From CAWFFV01 sp963814985 (lineage in GTDB: Bacteria; Chloroflexota; Ktedonobacteria; Ktedonobacterales; Ktedonobacteraceae): DNA of 64,000 nucleotides. Position 1 is the stretch's first letter. Each line of letters starts with the position of its first letter. The DNA lies in contig CAWFFV010000027.1 in NCBI GenBank assembly GCA_963814985.1, positions 186,001-250,000 of the forward strand. Direction: 5' to 3'. The position numbers and the translations under genes are program-made. This document shows positions 17,680-29,900 of the stretch, piece by piece. A model generated the notes under the pieces. It worked only from the letters and a program-made list of their open reading frames with translations. It had not been told where the DNA came from and made no database searches.

Positions 17680-20600
17680 GTACTTCTCCTTTTAGAAATT
17701 CCAGCCTATATGCTTTATTATCCTCAAGGAACTTCTCAGCCTCACCATCATCCATTTGCTCAAGCTCATCAAGGAGCAAGAGCTTGATTTCAATGGCAAG
17801 TTCAGCAATAGTAGACGCTTCAAAGAGCAATGATAATGGGAGTTGCACCTGGAACGCTGTACGCAAACGTGACATAAGCTGAAGTCCCATGAGAGAGTGA
17901 CCACCAAGCGCAAAGAAACTCTCATCGAGGCCAATTTGTGTTGCCCCTAGCAGTTCGCCCCATATCTCTCCTATTTTCTGCTCAACAGGGTCATCAGAGA
18001 CGATATGTGTTGTTTTTGATGGCACAGGAGAAGAAGTTGTATGCCCTTGAAGCTTGTTTCTTACAGCATCCATTAATGTGCTTGTTGAGAAATGCTTACT
18101 CCCCTCAACCATGTCAATGAAGTTCTGGGTGGAAACCACAACCTGCGCTAGCTTTCGCGATAAGATGCGACTCAAGGCCTCAAGGCCTTCTTCAAAGGTG
18201 ATACCAAATTTTTTGCGCGTATCGCGGAAGTATTGCTGTAGTACATCTGGAAAACCGAGCAGACCTTCAGACCATGCATCCCACTGCCACTCACCCCAAT
18301 CAATAGCAATTATGTTGCGACCTTTTGTTGCATTGCAACGAGCATAAGCATCCATAAATGCATTAGCAGCACAATAATCAACCTGACCAGGACCACCACC
18401 AGTAAATGAACTCATGGATGAAAAGAGTATCAAGAAATCGAGATCATACCTGCTCAAAACTCGATCAAGGGTGAGAAGACCCTGCACTTTTGGTGCCAGC
18501 ACTGCTGTGGCCATTTCTGGGGTTTTCATTTAAATCAACCCTGAAGGGGGAACTGCGGCAGCATGAATGACACCGTGAATACAGCCAAAGGTGGCGATTG
18601 TACGCTGAACAACCTCTTGCATTGCTGCTTCGTCGGCAACATCGGCGGCGAAAGTTACTACTTCTGATCCCAACGCTTTTAAACGCTTGATAGATTGTAG
18701 TTTGTAGTGTAACTTATCGTCTGGATCAAGTGCCTCCAATATTTCCCGCCATTGTTCACCCACCGGAAGCGCGGTACGACCAACCAGCACCAGGCGGGCC
18801 TGTACGGTTTGAGCAAGGTGCTCTGCTATCGCCAGACCAATGCCTCCCAGGCCACCAGTGATCAGATATACGCCCTGGGGTCGAAATTTCTTTGCCTGTT
18901 GCTCTGGTCTGGCAGGTAGTCTGATCGGCTCAACAATCTGTACCCATCGTTGTTGACCACGTAGTGCGACAAACGTATCATCGGACTCATTGGTGAGCTC
19001 CCCAAGTAGGTGTTGAACAAGCATGTCTTCCTCACCCGGTGCAGGAAGACAGATGTCAACACTCCAACAGGCCATATCAGGATGTTCCTGGGGGATTACT
19101 TTACACGGTCCGATCAGTGTGGCCTTCTCTGGATCGCATTGTTCATTGCCCACCACGCTCTGCACGTTATTGGAGATAATTGTAATATGCGTCTTGTCCA
19201 GTCCATGGACAGTCAGTGCCTGCGTCAGGGCCAGCAGACTATTAAAACCAATACGCAGGATGTGTGCCAGTATAGCCTGATCTTCCATAGGAAGCTTGTT
19301 GCCAGTAATTAACCAGCAGTGGGCAACCTTCTGCGGCTCAAATCCTTGTGCCTTGAGAGACTTCAACAGGGCTTCATAATCTGTAACTTCATCTGGGCAT
19401 ACCCCATAATGCAGGTCACTTCGTTGCTCGAATGTTGTTCCTGCTGTCACCGCAATAACGTTCTGGTTATAGGCGCGCAATGCCTCGACCAGTCTCTGGC
19501 CAATACCACAATCATCGATGAAAACAAGCCAGTTAGACTTACTATCCTCGTTCAGAGCTTCCAACTCAAAAGGCTGAACAGGTACAGACCGCTTCCATGA
19601 TGGTACGTAAAACCAATCACTCAAATCTTCGATACGCTTTATCTCGTCTACACGGCGATCTATAGCAGGAAAATCATTCCCGATATAATGAGTGAACTGG
19701 GTGGTAGGCGGATCGATCCAATAACGGGTATACTCAAAGGGATAGGTGGGCAAGGCGATACGCCGCCTGCGCTCCTCTCGATAGGCACGCTCCCACTGAA
19801 TTGATACCCCTGCTAACCAGAGTTGTCCTACCGCTTTGAGTAATTGCATCCGCGCTCCTGCTGACTCGTAGCGGCTCCCCTGGCTGGCAATAACCACCTG
19901 TTCTCTGCCTACCAGCTTCTCTCGATGCTGCTTGATCAGCCCACTGAGCATCTGCCCCATCCCTACTTCCAGCAACACACTCTCCTTGATCGCCAGTACC
20001 TGCTCGATCCCTGCTCCCAGTTGCGCTGGCTCACACATTTGCCGCAACCAGTATTCTGGATCGGTTGCCTGTTCTGCCGTGATCCAGGTTCCCGTCACGT
20101 TGGAAAGATAGGATATGCGAGGTGCTGATAGTGGGACCAGTTGCAGTTCGGCTCGCAGTCCCTCACAGGCTGGTGCTAACAATGGCGTATGAAAGGCATG
20201 CCGCGCCTGCACCTGCTGACTGACGATCTGCTCCCGCTGCAAACACACCTGTACCTGCTCAATCCCCTCTACGCTGCCAGCCAGGATACTCAACCCACTT
20301 CCCCCGCTTGCTGCTACCCAGACCTGCTCGCCCAGATACTGCTGCACCTGCTCGCTAGAAAGCGGGACGGCGAGCATCCTGCCCTCAGGCCGCTCTTCGA
20401 TCATCTGTGCCCGTCGAGCCACGATGCGTAGCCCATCTTCCCATGTCCAGACGCCCGCCAGGGTTGCCGCTACATATTCACCTAGACTGTAGCCTAGCAT
20501 CGCAATGGGCTCGATACCCCACTGCTGCAGTTGTTGAGCCAGCGCATAGGCCAACACGAAGGTCACCGGGTGTCCATAGCGCGTCTGCTGCAACATCTCC

Positions 20601-23600
20601 TCCTGAGGAGTGAGTACACGCGGCTCGCCCCTGTGCAGCAAGGTCCGCAGGTCCAATCGTCCTGGGGTCGCTGGCGGCTCCCCAGCGTAGAGCAGCGTGC
20701 GCACATCGATGCCCAGCAATGGCAACAGTAACTCTGCTCCACGATCCACCCAGTGACGAAATACCTCTTCCTGCTCATAGAGTTCTCGGCCCATTCCAGG
20801 GAAGAGTTCGCCCATGCCTCCTAACAGATAGACCACCCGCTGTTCCTGCTCGGGTGCCACGCCCTCTCCTTGCCAGAGGTCTGTCGCTTGCTCAGACTCA
20901 CTCAGTCCGGCAATGGCCTGGATGGTCTGCTGACAGAGCAACACCCGACGCTGGACAAAGGCATGCCGGCCCACCTGCAAGGTATGGGCTACATCCGCCA
21001 GTGATACTTGCTCACCTTGCGCTTCCAGATGAGTGCGCAAGCGCTCGGCCATGGTCTTCAGTGCACCAGGAGTGCGAGCAGAGAGAGGTAACAGATAGCT
21101 TGACTTCTCTGGACTCGTTGGCAGAGGGGCTGGAGCTTCTTCGACAATCACATGCGCATTGGTGCCTCCCATGCCCAGCGAGTTGACGGCGGCACGCCGG
21201 GGGCCTGCCTGTTCAGGTTCTGGCCAGGCTCGGCATTGCTGATTGACCACAAACGGACTATGAGCAAAATCGATGGCAGGATTGGGCTGCTGATAATGCA
21301 GACTGGCAGGTAAGCACTGATGTTGTAATGAGAGTACTACTTTGAGCAGACCTGAAATACCTGCTGCTCGATCCAGATGCCCAATATTGGTCTTGACCGA
21401 GCCAATCGCACAGTAGCCTGAACGCTGGGTATGCTGGCGATACGCTTTGGTCAGAGAGGCAACTTCGATCGGATCGCCCAGCGCAGTGGCAGTGCCATGG
21501 GCCTCCACATACTGAATGCTCTCAGCATGCACTCCGGCATCCTGCAACGCTGCCTGCACAACCTGGGCCTGTCCGCCCACGCTAGGAGCCGTATAACTGA
21601 CCTTGAGTGCGCCATCGTTGTTGATCGCGGAGCCTTTGATAACCGCGTAGATGCTATCGCCATCCTCCAACGCCTCCTGTAAACGCTTGAGGACAACCAC
21701 ACCGACCCCATCGCCAAAGAGGGTGCCACGTGCCTGGGCATCGAAGGTGCGGCAATGACCATCGGGAGACTCCTGCCCTCCTTCTTCGTAGAGATAGCCC
21801 ATAGTCGTTGGGACGCGTATCGAGACGCCGCCAGCCAGCGCCATGTCGCATTCGCCGGCTCGTAAGCTCTGGCAAGCCAGATGAACCGCCACCAGTGAGG
21901 TTGAGCAGAACGTCTGTACTGCGTAGCTGGGTCCCTTTAGATCAAGCTTGTAGGAAACCATTGAAGTCAATGAAATCTTTGTCATTGCCAATAGCTCTCT
22001 GAGCATCGCTGATACGCTGGGTCATCTGGAAATCAGTGTAGATACCCATGTGATAGGCTTCGCTGTTGTTTGCACCACCGAAGACCCCGATAAGGCCGGG
22101 GAAGGTTTGAGCATCATAGCCAGCCATCTCCAGGCCCTGCCAGCAACTTTCCAGGAAGAGCCGATGTTGGGGATTCATCACTATTGCTTCCTGGGGACTG
22201 TAGCCAAAGAAAGCTGCGTCAAAGCCTGCCACATCATCGAGTATCGGACGTGCGTGCACATAGTTAGGATGCTGGATCAGTTCGGTGGGTAGTCCAGCAG
22301 CTTGTAATTCTTCTGGACTGAACAACGAGATCAATTCAATCCCGCCAGCAAGATTCTGCCAGAATTGTTCCAGGGTATTGGCACCAGGGAAGCGGCCTGC
22401 CATGCCCACAATGGCAATCTCCTGGCCTGCCACCTGTCTGCGACGCGTCTGTCTGCGCTGCTGGAGGCGCTCTGAGAGTGGGAGGATTAAAGGACGCTGT
22501 TGGGCAGGAAACACTTGCGGAGAAGGATTTGGCGGTGAGATAACAGCTGAATGTGCGATGGGGAGAGAGGTTTCCTCCGCAGGTGCAAGTGAGGGATTTC
22601 CCGGTCTCCGTCTGCAGGCTTCGCAGACAGCGGGCCAGTTCCTGAACAGTGGGAGCTTCAAAGAGGATCACAGGGGAAAGCTGGATCTGCAACTCCTGAC
22701 GCAGTCGAGACATCACCTGTAAGCCGATCAACGAGTTTCCTCCCAGGTCGAAAAAGTTTGTTTGCAGGCTAACGTTTTTGATACCCAGCGTCTCTCGCCA
22801 GATGTTGACAATGAGTTGCTCCAGATTATCACCAAATGGTGCAATAGGCTTCTGAGCCATTGCCTGATCATATTGCACCCTGGTGCTGGCAGTTGGCTGA
22901 GAATCTAATACGGCGGGTTTCTGCTGACGGATATTTTCCAGGTAGATCCACTGACGCACACGGTCGTTCAGATCACCCGTAGAATTTATCAGGTAGTATG
23001 CAGGACTTTGTAAAACACGTTCAAAAGCTTCCAGTCCCTCTTTGGGGGTCATGGCGTATTCAACAATACTTCCACCAAGCTGACCATGAGGATTCTCTCT
23101 GACCTGCCACGAATCCCAGCTGACGGCTATCCATGGTTGAGACTTCTGGCGATTGTGTCTCTGCACAAATGCATCGACAAACGCGTTAGCTGCACTATAG
23201 GGCAGAAAACCGAGACCACCCAGTACTGAAGAAAGTGAGGAGAACACGAGGCAGAAATCCAGAGTGTATGGCTTCAATACCTGCTCAAGAGTAGAGAGTC
23301 CATACACTTTTGCCTGAAAATGGCTTTCATATGCTTCTCGCTGAAGTGTTTGCATTAAACCAAAGGCTTGTTCATCAGAGATAGCAGGGACATAGATCAC
23401 ACCATGTATCGAACCATATCGGTCAACAGTGTGTTGCAATACATGGCGCATCTGTTCAATGTTATCGGCACTCGCTGAGCAGATTTCGACCTCAGCCCCT
23501 AGCGCTTCGAGATTTTGGATATGACGTATCCTGCTACTGATCTCATTATCGCTCTCGTGCTCTACAAGCCAGTTTTCCCATTGCTCTCGCACAGGAAGGC

Positions 23601-26600
23601 CGGTGCGCCCAATTAAGACAAGGCGTGCCTGCACACGGTGGACAAGATGTTCACTGATCAATTGCCCAACCTTGCCAAGACCTCCCACGATCACATAGAC
23701 ACCGTTCAGGCGTAATGCAATGTGTCCGTTTTCTAACGCAGGAAGATGTATTGAGCGAAAATGCTGTTCCCAACGCTGTCCATTGCGGAAGGCGATATCG
23801 GGGCAGAGATCAGCCTGCTTCAACTCCTCCTGAACCATAGCCAGATATGTTTCATCACATTCTACAGGCAAATCCAGGCAGCGAGTATATATCCCAGAAT
23901 ACTCCTGTGCAATGATCTTACATGCACTCAAAAGTGTCGCTTTTGCTGGTTCATTTACCTCTTGTTCGTCAATAGGATACAGACGATCCGTCAAAACAGT
24001 TAAGGTAATGTCATTTGTGTGATGGTGCTGTTCCAGTGCTCTGACTAAAGCTACAAGGCTATATAATCCATGGCGCTGCGTCTCTTCAAAGCGTTCTCTC
24101 TCCTGCAAAAGAGAGAGGGAGCTGGCCAGCGTCCAGGCATGAAGGATCTGACGAGGGAGCTGGCCAAGATTGTGCAACTCTGTCAGGAGCAGCGCATAGT
24201 CTTCGAGCTGTCCTGGTCGAACATAGAACGTCTGCTCATCTTGTTTCCAGTAGTATTCTGCTCTATAGACACGGATAACCTGCTCTTTCTGAGCTTGCAG
24301 AGATGTCACGAGTTGCTCACCAAAACCGCTTGTCTCAACAAAACAGAGTAAAGGAGAGAGTGCACGAGCACGCAACCCCGACTCTTTCTGCCGCGCCACC
24401 TGCTTCCACTCAGGGACGTAAAACCAGTCAGCGATTTCAGTCTTCTTGACAGGCAGAGATGGATCTTGCTGCCGCGTGCTATTGGTCGATGCCTCCAATG
24501 ATCCTGGTATATCAAGCCAGTAGCGCTGCCGCTCAAAGGGATAGGTTGGCAACACGACCCGCCTTCGCTGCTCCTGCTCATACATCTTTTGCCAGTCGAT
24601 CTGCACTCCCGCTAACCATAATCGCCCCAGTGTTGTTAGCAACGCAGCCATCTCACTCGCCCCTGGTTCAACTGGTCCGAGCTGATCCACTATACGTTCC
24701 TGCTGTTTCGATTGTACAGAGCACAGGTTCCCAGTACCAATTGTCAGCAATACCACCTCACCCATCTCCTCCTGCTTCTCCAATAGAGTGTTGATGCCCT
24801 GCCGCAAAGAGTCCGACCGACATGTCTGTTCCAACCAACAATCAGGGTCACTGGCTTCCAGCGAGGTGAGCCAGTTGCCCGTGGCTGCCGAGACACACGG
24901 GATCTGCGGTCTGGCAAATTTCACTCCTTTGAACCAGGATTGTATGTTGTCTGCCTGCTGTCCATCAGAGAGTGCTAAGCCAGCATGTCCCTCCAGATTC
25001 ATGTCTGCTTGACGGACCAGCAGTTCCAGGGCATCGGACAGGTTCAGGACACCAGCAAGTGTGGCGGCTACCATGCAGCCTACTCGATCACCCAGCAGTG
25101 CAGTGGGTTCGATGCCCCAGGCTTTGAGCAACTGCGTCAAGGCATAGAGTAGCACAAATGTCGCAGACTGACGATAACGAGGCTGAGTCAGCAGTGACTC
25201 AGCAGCAGAAGTAGCTAGTAAGTGGACTCTTAGATCCAGATCGAGCAATGGAGTGAGCAACTCACAGCAGTGATCTACCTGTTCACAGAAGAGTTGCTCT
25301 TGCTGGTAGAGTTCCTTCCCACCATCCAGCGGTAATCCTTCTTCCCCGGCAAGCAGATAGACGACCGGACGCTGACGCTTGACCTGATGAACAGCTTGAA
25401 TATCAGAGCCAGTTACAGCAGGTGCCAACTGTGCAATGGCATCATCCAGATCACTACAGACAAGCGTCAGGCGATGATTAAAAGTCTGGCGAGCAATCTG
25501 CAATGTATAGGCCACATCTGGTAGAGAGATAGCGGGATGAGCACAGAGGTATTCATAGAGGTTAGCACGCGCAGCTTGTAAGGCGTTCTCCGTTTTTGCT
25601 GAAAGTAGCAAGAGGTGACTGGAACGTGAGCAAACAGCGTAGTCTGGTGTAGGGGCTTCTTCCAGCACAACATGTGCATTGGTGCCTCCCACTCCAAAGG
25701 AATTGACACCTGCTCTGCGTGGACCATGAGTACTTTTCCAGGGGGTCAGTTGCGTATTCACATAGAACGGGCTTTGTGCCAGATCAATATCGCTATTAGC
25801 TCGCTCGAAATTGAGGCTGGGTGGCAGTACCTTATTATGCAATGCAAGAGCAGCTTTTATGAGTCCCGTCACGCCAGAAGCGCGATCAAGATGACCAATG
25901 TTGGGTTTGACAGAGCCAATCGCACAGTATTGCTTTTTCTTCGTCCCCCCAAAGGCTTTGATCATTGCAGCCAGTTCAATCGCATCACCTAGAGATGTTC
26001 CGGTGCCATGAGCTTCAATATAGCCAATCGTTTCTATATCAATCTCTGCGGTTCCAAGTGCGGCAGAGATGACGCTTGATTGGCCTGCAAGGCCGGGCGC
26101 AGTATAGTTAGCACGCACATTCCCGTCATTATTGACAGCAGAGCCACGAATCAGAGCATAAATAGTGTCGCCATCCTGTAAAGCATCTTCCAGGCGCTTG
26201 AGTGCTACAACCGCAACTCCATCGCTCATAACGCTGCCCTGAGCCTTGCCATCGAAGGTACGGCACTCTCCATCAGGTGACAAAATACCGCCCTCTTCAT
26301 AGAGATATCCATACTCCTGAGGGATAGTAATTGCTACACCGCCCGCCAGTGCGATATCACAGTCATAATTCAGGAGACTCTGACTGGCAAGATGGACCGC
26401 AACCAGCGAGGTAGAGCAGAAGGTTTGCACAGCGATACTCGGTCCCTTGAGATTCAGTTTGTAAGAGACTGTTGAGGCGAGCGAGTCCCGCTCGTTGCCG
26501 CTGGCAATCTGCAGTTTACCAAAGGTTTCTGCAAAATTGGGATACTCAACAACATGTTTCATCATATAGCTACAAAAGCCTGATCCGGCGAAGACTCCAA

Positions 26601-26964
26601 CCAGACCCTGATAGCTTTCTGTCGCATAACCAGCCTGTTCGAGTGCCTCCCAGCTACACTCAAGGAAGAGGCGGTGCTGGGGGTCCATCAAATCGGCCTC
26701 ACGAGGTGTATAGCCGAAAAACGCTGCATCGAAGAGAGAGATATCCTTGAGAATTGCTCCTGCTTTCACATAATTAGGCCGTTTTAACACCGCAGGATCG
26801 ACACCCGACGCAAGCACTTCTTCATCTGAGAAAGTACGAATAGATTTGACCTTATGAAGAATATTTTGCCAGAACGTTTCGACATTTTGTGCGTCCGGAA
26901 AACGGCCTGATATGCCAACTATAGCCAGCGCTGTATCATACTCTTCACCATATGAGTGACTCAT
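17672..26964 (-). CDS. Bimodular type I PKS: KS-AT(dead)-KR-ACP-KS-AT-KR-ACP, with an in-frame TAA and two frameshifts
   Basis: About 3,097 residues if read through. Module 1: KS 26.93-25.6 kb (FCSTSLVAV, IEAHGTGT, IGHLDRASG), AT 25.4-24.5 kb with GDRVG where GYSLG is expected and no small subdomain, KR 24.4-22.95 kb (VGGLGKVG, FSSLSS, PYSAANAF), ACP near 22.8 kb (LGGNSLIGL). Module 2: KS 22.4-21.1 kb, AT 20.85-19.75 kb (GYSLGEY; HAFH, malonyl type), KR 19.6-18.1 kb (TGGLGGIG, DYCAANAF), ACP near 17.9 kb (LGGHSLMGL). There is no DH or ER. Breaks: an extra base near 22600-22602, an extra base at 21973-21975 inside KS2, and TAA at 18532-18530 where the paralogues have Gln (GLMQLKTPEMA). The start ATG 26964 has AAGGAG in front. 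It follows its sister PKS by 14 nt and overlaps the kinase gene. Confidence 0.88.
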
Positions 26965-26978
26965 TACGATAACTCCTT

Positions 26979-29900
26979 CTATCTCTTCGCTTTTGTTGTA
27001 TGCATACGACGCTTCAAGTTTTCACGCCGTCTTCCCCCACGTCTCTGCCACTCATCGTTCTCTTCCTCTTGCTCCTGCTGAAGCTGGGCCAATAGTTCAG
27101 CCATTGAGCCAATAGTGGGAGCTTCATACAGGACATATGCAGGAAGGGTTTCGATATTCAAATATCTTCGTGTACGCGCAATCGCATCAAGACCGATGAG
27201 CGAGTTTCCACCGAGTTCAAAGAAATTATCTTGCGTTCCAATACCTGCGACTCCAAGAAGCTCCTCCCAGATCGTTGCCAACTTCTGCTCAGTTTCAGTT
27301 TGTGGTTCGATATATGAATTGCTCAATGATGGGCGTGGATATCTCTCGTGCGCTTGATGAGCTTGCTGCAAGCCTTTGAGCGGAGAGGCCGCGATAAATG
27401 ATTTGCCCAATTCAACGCTTACCTGAAAGTCTTGCGTTGCAACTATCAATTGGGATTGATTAGAGGAGAGAATGCGTCGAAGTGCCTCCATACCTTCCAC
27501 GAAGGGGATACCAAAACGGCGGCGATTCTCTCTAAAGAACTGCTGAGTCCTTTGATCATATCCTGATAAACCTTCCATCCAGGCATTCCATTGCCACTCA
27601 CTCCAGTTAACTGAGATAACAGTGCCTAGATACTGATGAGATGAAAGGTGGGCAAATGCATCTAAAAACGCATTTGCCGCACAGTAATCAACCTGCCCAA
27701 AGCCACCACTGGTAAAGGAAGTAATAGACGAACAGAGCAGAAAGAAGTCCAATGATTGTGAGCGGAGAACACGTTCTAACACACGTGTTCCCAGTATCTT
27801 AGGAGCAAGTACCTCATGTGCCTGCTTGCTCGTTTTCATTTGCATTAAACCGACTCCAGGAACACCTGCTGTATGCAAAACTCCGTGGATGGTGCCAAAT
27901 TTCGCGATTGCTTGCTCAATGACTCCTTGCATCTGTCTCTCATCCGAAACATCTGCCGTCACGACAAGCATCTGGCATCCCATATCTTGCAGGCGTTGAA
28001 GTACCTGGAGTTTGTACCCAATCCCCACTGTGCGATCATGTTCGGCGAGCATTTTTGGCCAGTCCTCGCATGGTGGTAGAGGAGAGCGTCCGACAAGTAC
28101 CAGACGAGCATTGATTGTTTGAGCAAGATATTCAGCCATAGCCAGACCAATACCACCCAGACCACCAGTGATCAGATAGACACCATCTTGACGCAGGTGT
28201 TTTGTTGGGATATCTGCCGCTAAATGCACAGGCTCAAACGCCTGTTTCCAACGATGAGTGCCACGTAGTGCAATCACAGACTCCTGCTTCTCCGCACAGA
28301 CACAGAACTCACTCAGGAGACGTTCCACCAGCAGGGTCGCTTGCTGATCGCCTACCTGTTGTGGCAATGAAATATCAATACTGCGGCATTTCAGTGAAGG
28401 GTATTCTAATGGAATAGCGAGACAGGGACCAATAACGGTCGCTTTCTCGGCACAGATCACTTCGTTTCCTGTTACATCTTGCATGTCATTCGAGACAATG
28501 TGTATCTGGCAGTCACCCAGAGCAAGATCATGAAGCGCCTGGGCCAGACAGAGCAAACTGTCAAAGCCTTTTTCTATTATTTCGGTTCCCTGTGGATCAG
28601 GAGGAGTGACTGTCCAGAGATGAACGATATGGTCAGGCTTTTTCTCTTCACGCTTTAGTATTTCGAGCAGGTTTCTATAATCAGAGCCTGTAGCAGGGCG
28701 AATGGAATAATGCCACGCGCTCAGATTATCAAAATCGTGTCCCGGTGTGACCAGCACAACAGTTTGTCCCAGGCTTAGCAAGCGCTGTTGCATCTGTTGA
28801 GCAATACCACAGGTGTCAGCAAATAGCAGCCAGGTACCTGCAACCAGATCTGTCACGGAGGGCAAAGAGATTGTGCGCTTCCAAACTGGTAGATAGAACC
28901 AATCAGCCAGCTCTTGTTTTGGCAGGCTCTGCATAGCTGCTTCTAATGAAGAAAAATCCTCGAGCGATAGGGGCGACTGCGATTGGATAACCTGCGTAGC
29001 CTTGAGCGGCTCGATCCAATAACGGGTATGCTCAAAAGGATACGTGGGCAAGGCGATACGCTGCCTGCGCTCCTCTCGATAGGCACGCTCCCACTGGATC
29101 GGCACTCCTGCTAACCAGAGTTGTCCTATCGCTTTGAGTAGATGCATCCGCGCTCCCCCTGGCTCGTATCGACTGCCCTGACTGGCAATGACCACCCGCT
29201 CTGCCTGTTCCTCTCGACGCTGCTTGATCAACCCACTGAGCATCTGCCCCATCCCTACTTCCAGCACTACACTCTCCTCAACCGCCAACAACTGCTCGAT
29301 CCCTGCTCCCAGTTGCGCTGGCTCACACATCTGCCGCAACCAGTATTCTGGATCGGTTGCCTGTTCTGCCGTGATCCAGGTTCCCGTCACGTTGGAGAGA
29401 TAGGGTATGCGAGGTGCCGAAAGCGCAACACGCGCCAGCTCGGCTCGCAGTCCTTCACAGGCCGGTGCTAACAATGGCGTATGAAAGGCATGCCGCGCGT
29501 GTACCTGCCGACTGACGATCTGCTCTTGCTGCAAGCGCTCTTGCACCTGCTCGATCGCCTCCACACTGCCTGCTAGAATACTCAACCCACTTCCCCCGCT
29601 TGCTGCTACCCAGACCTGCTCGCCCAGATACTGCTGCACCTGCTCACTTGAAAGCGGGACGGCGAGCATTCTGCCCTCAGGCTGCTCTTCGATCATCTGC
29701 GCTCGTCGAGCCACGATGCGTAGCCCATCCTCCCATGTCCAGACACCTGCCAGGGTTGCCGCTACATACTCGCCCAGGCTATAGCCCAGCATGGCAATAG
29801 GCTCGATCCCCCACTGCTGGAGTTGTTGAGCCAGCGCATAGGTCAGTACGAAAATCACAGGATGCCCATAGCGCGTCTGTTGCAGCAGTACCTCCTGAGA

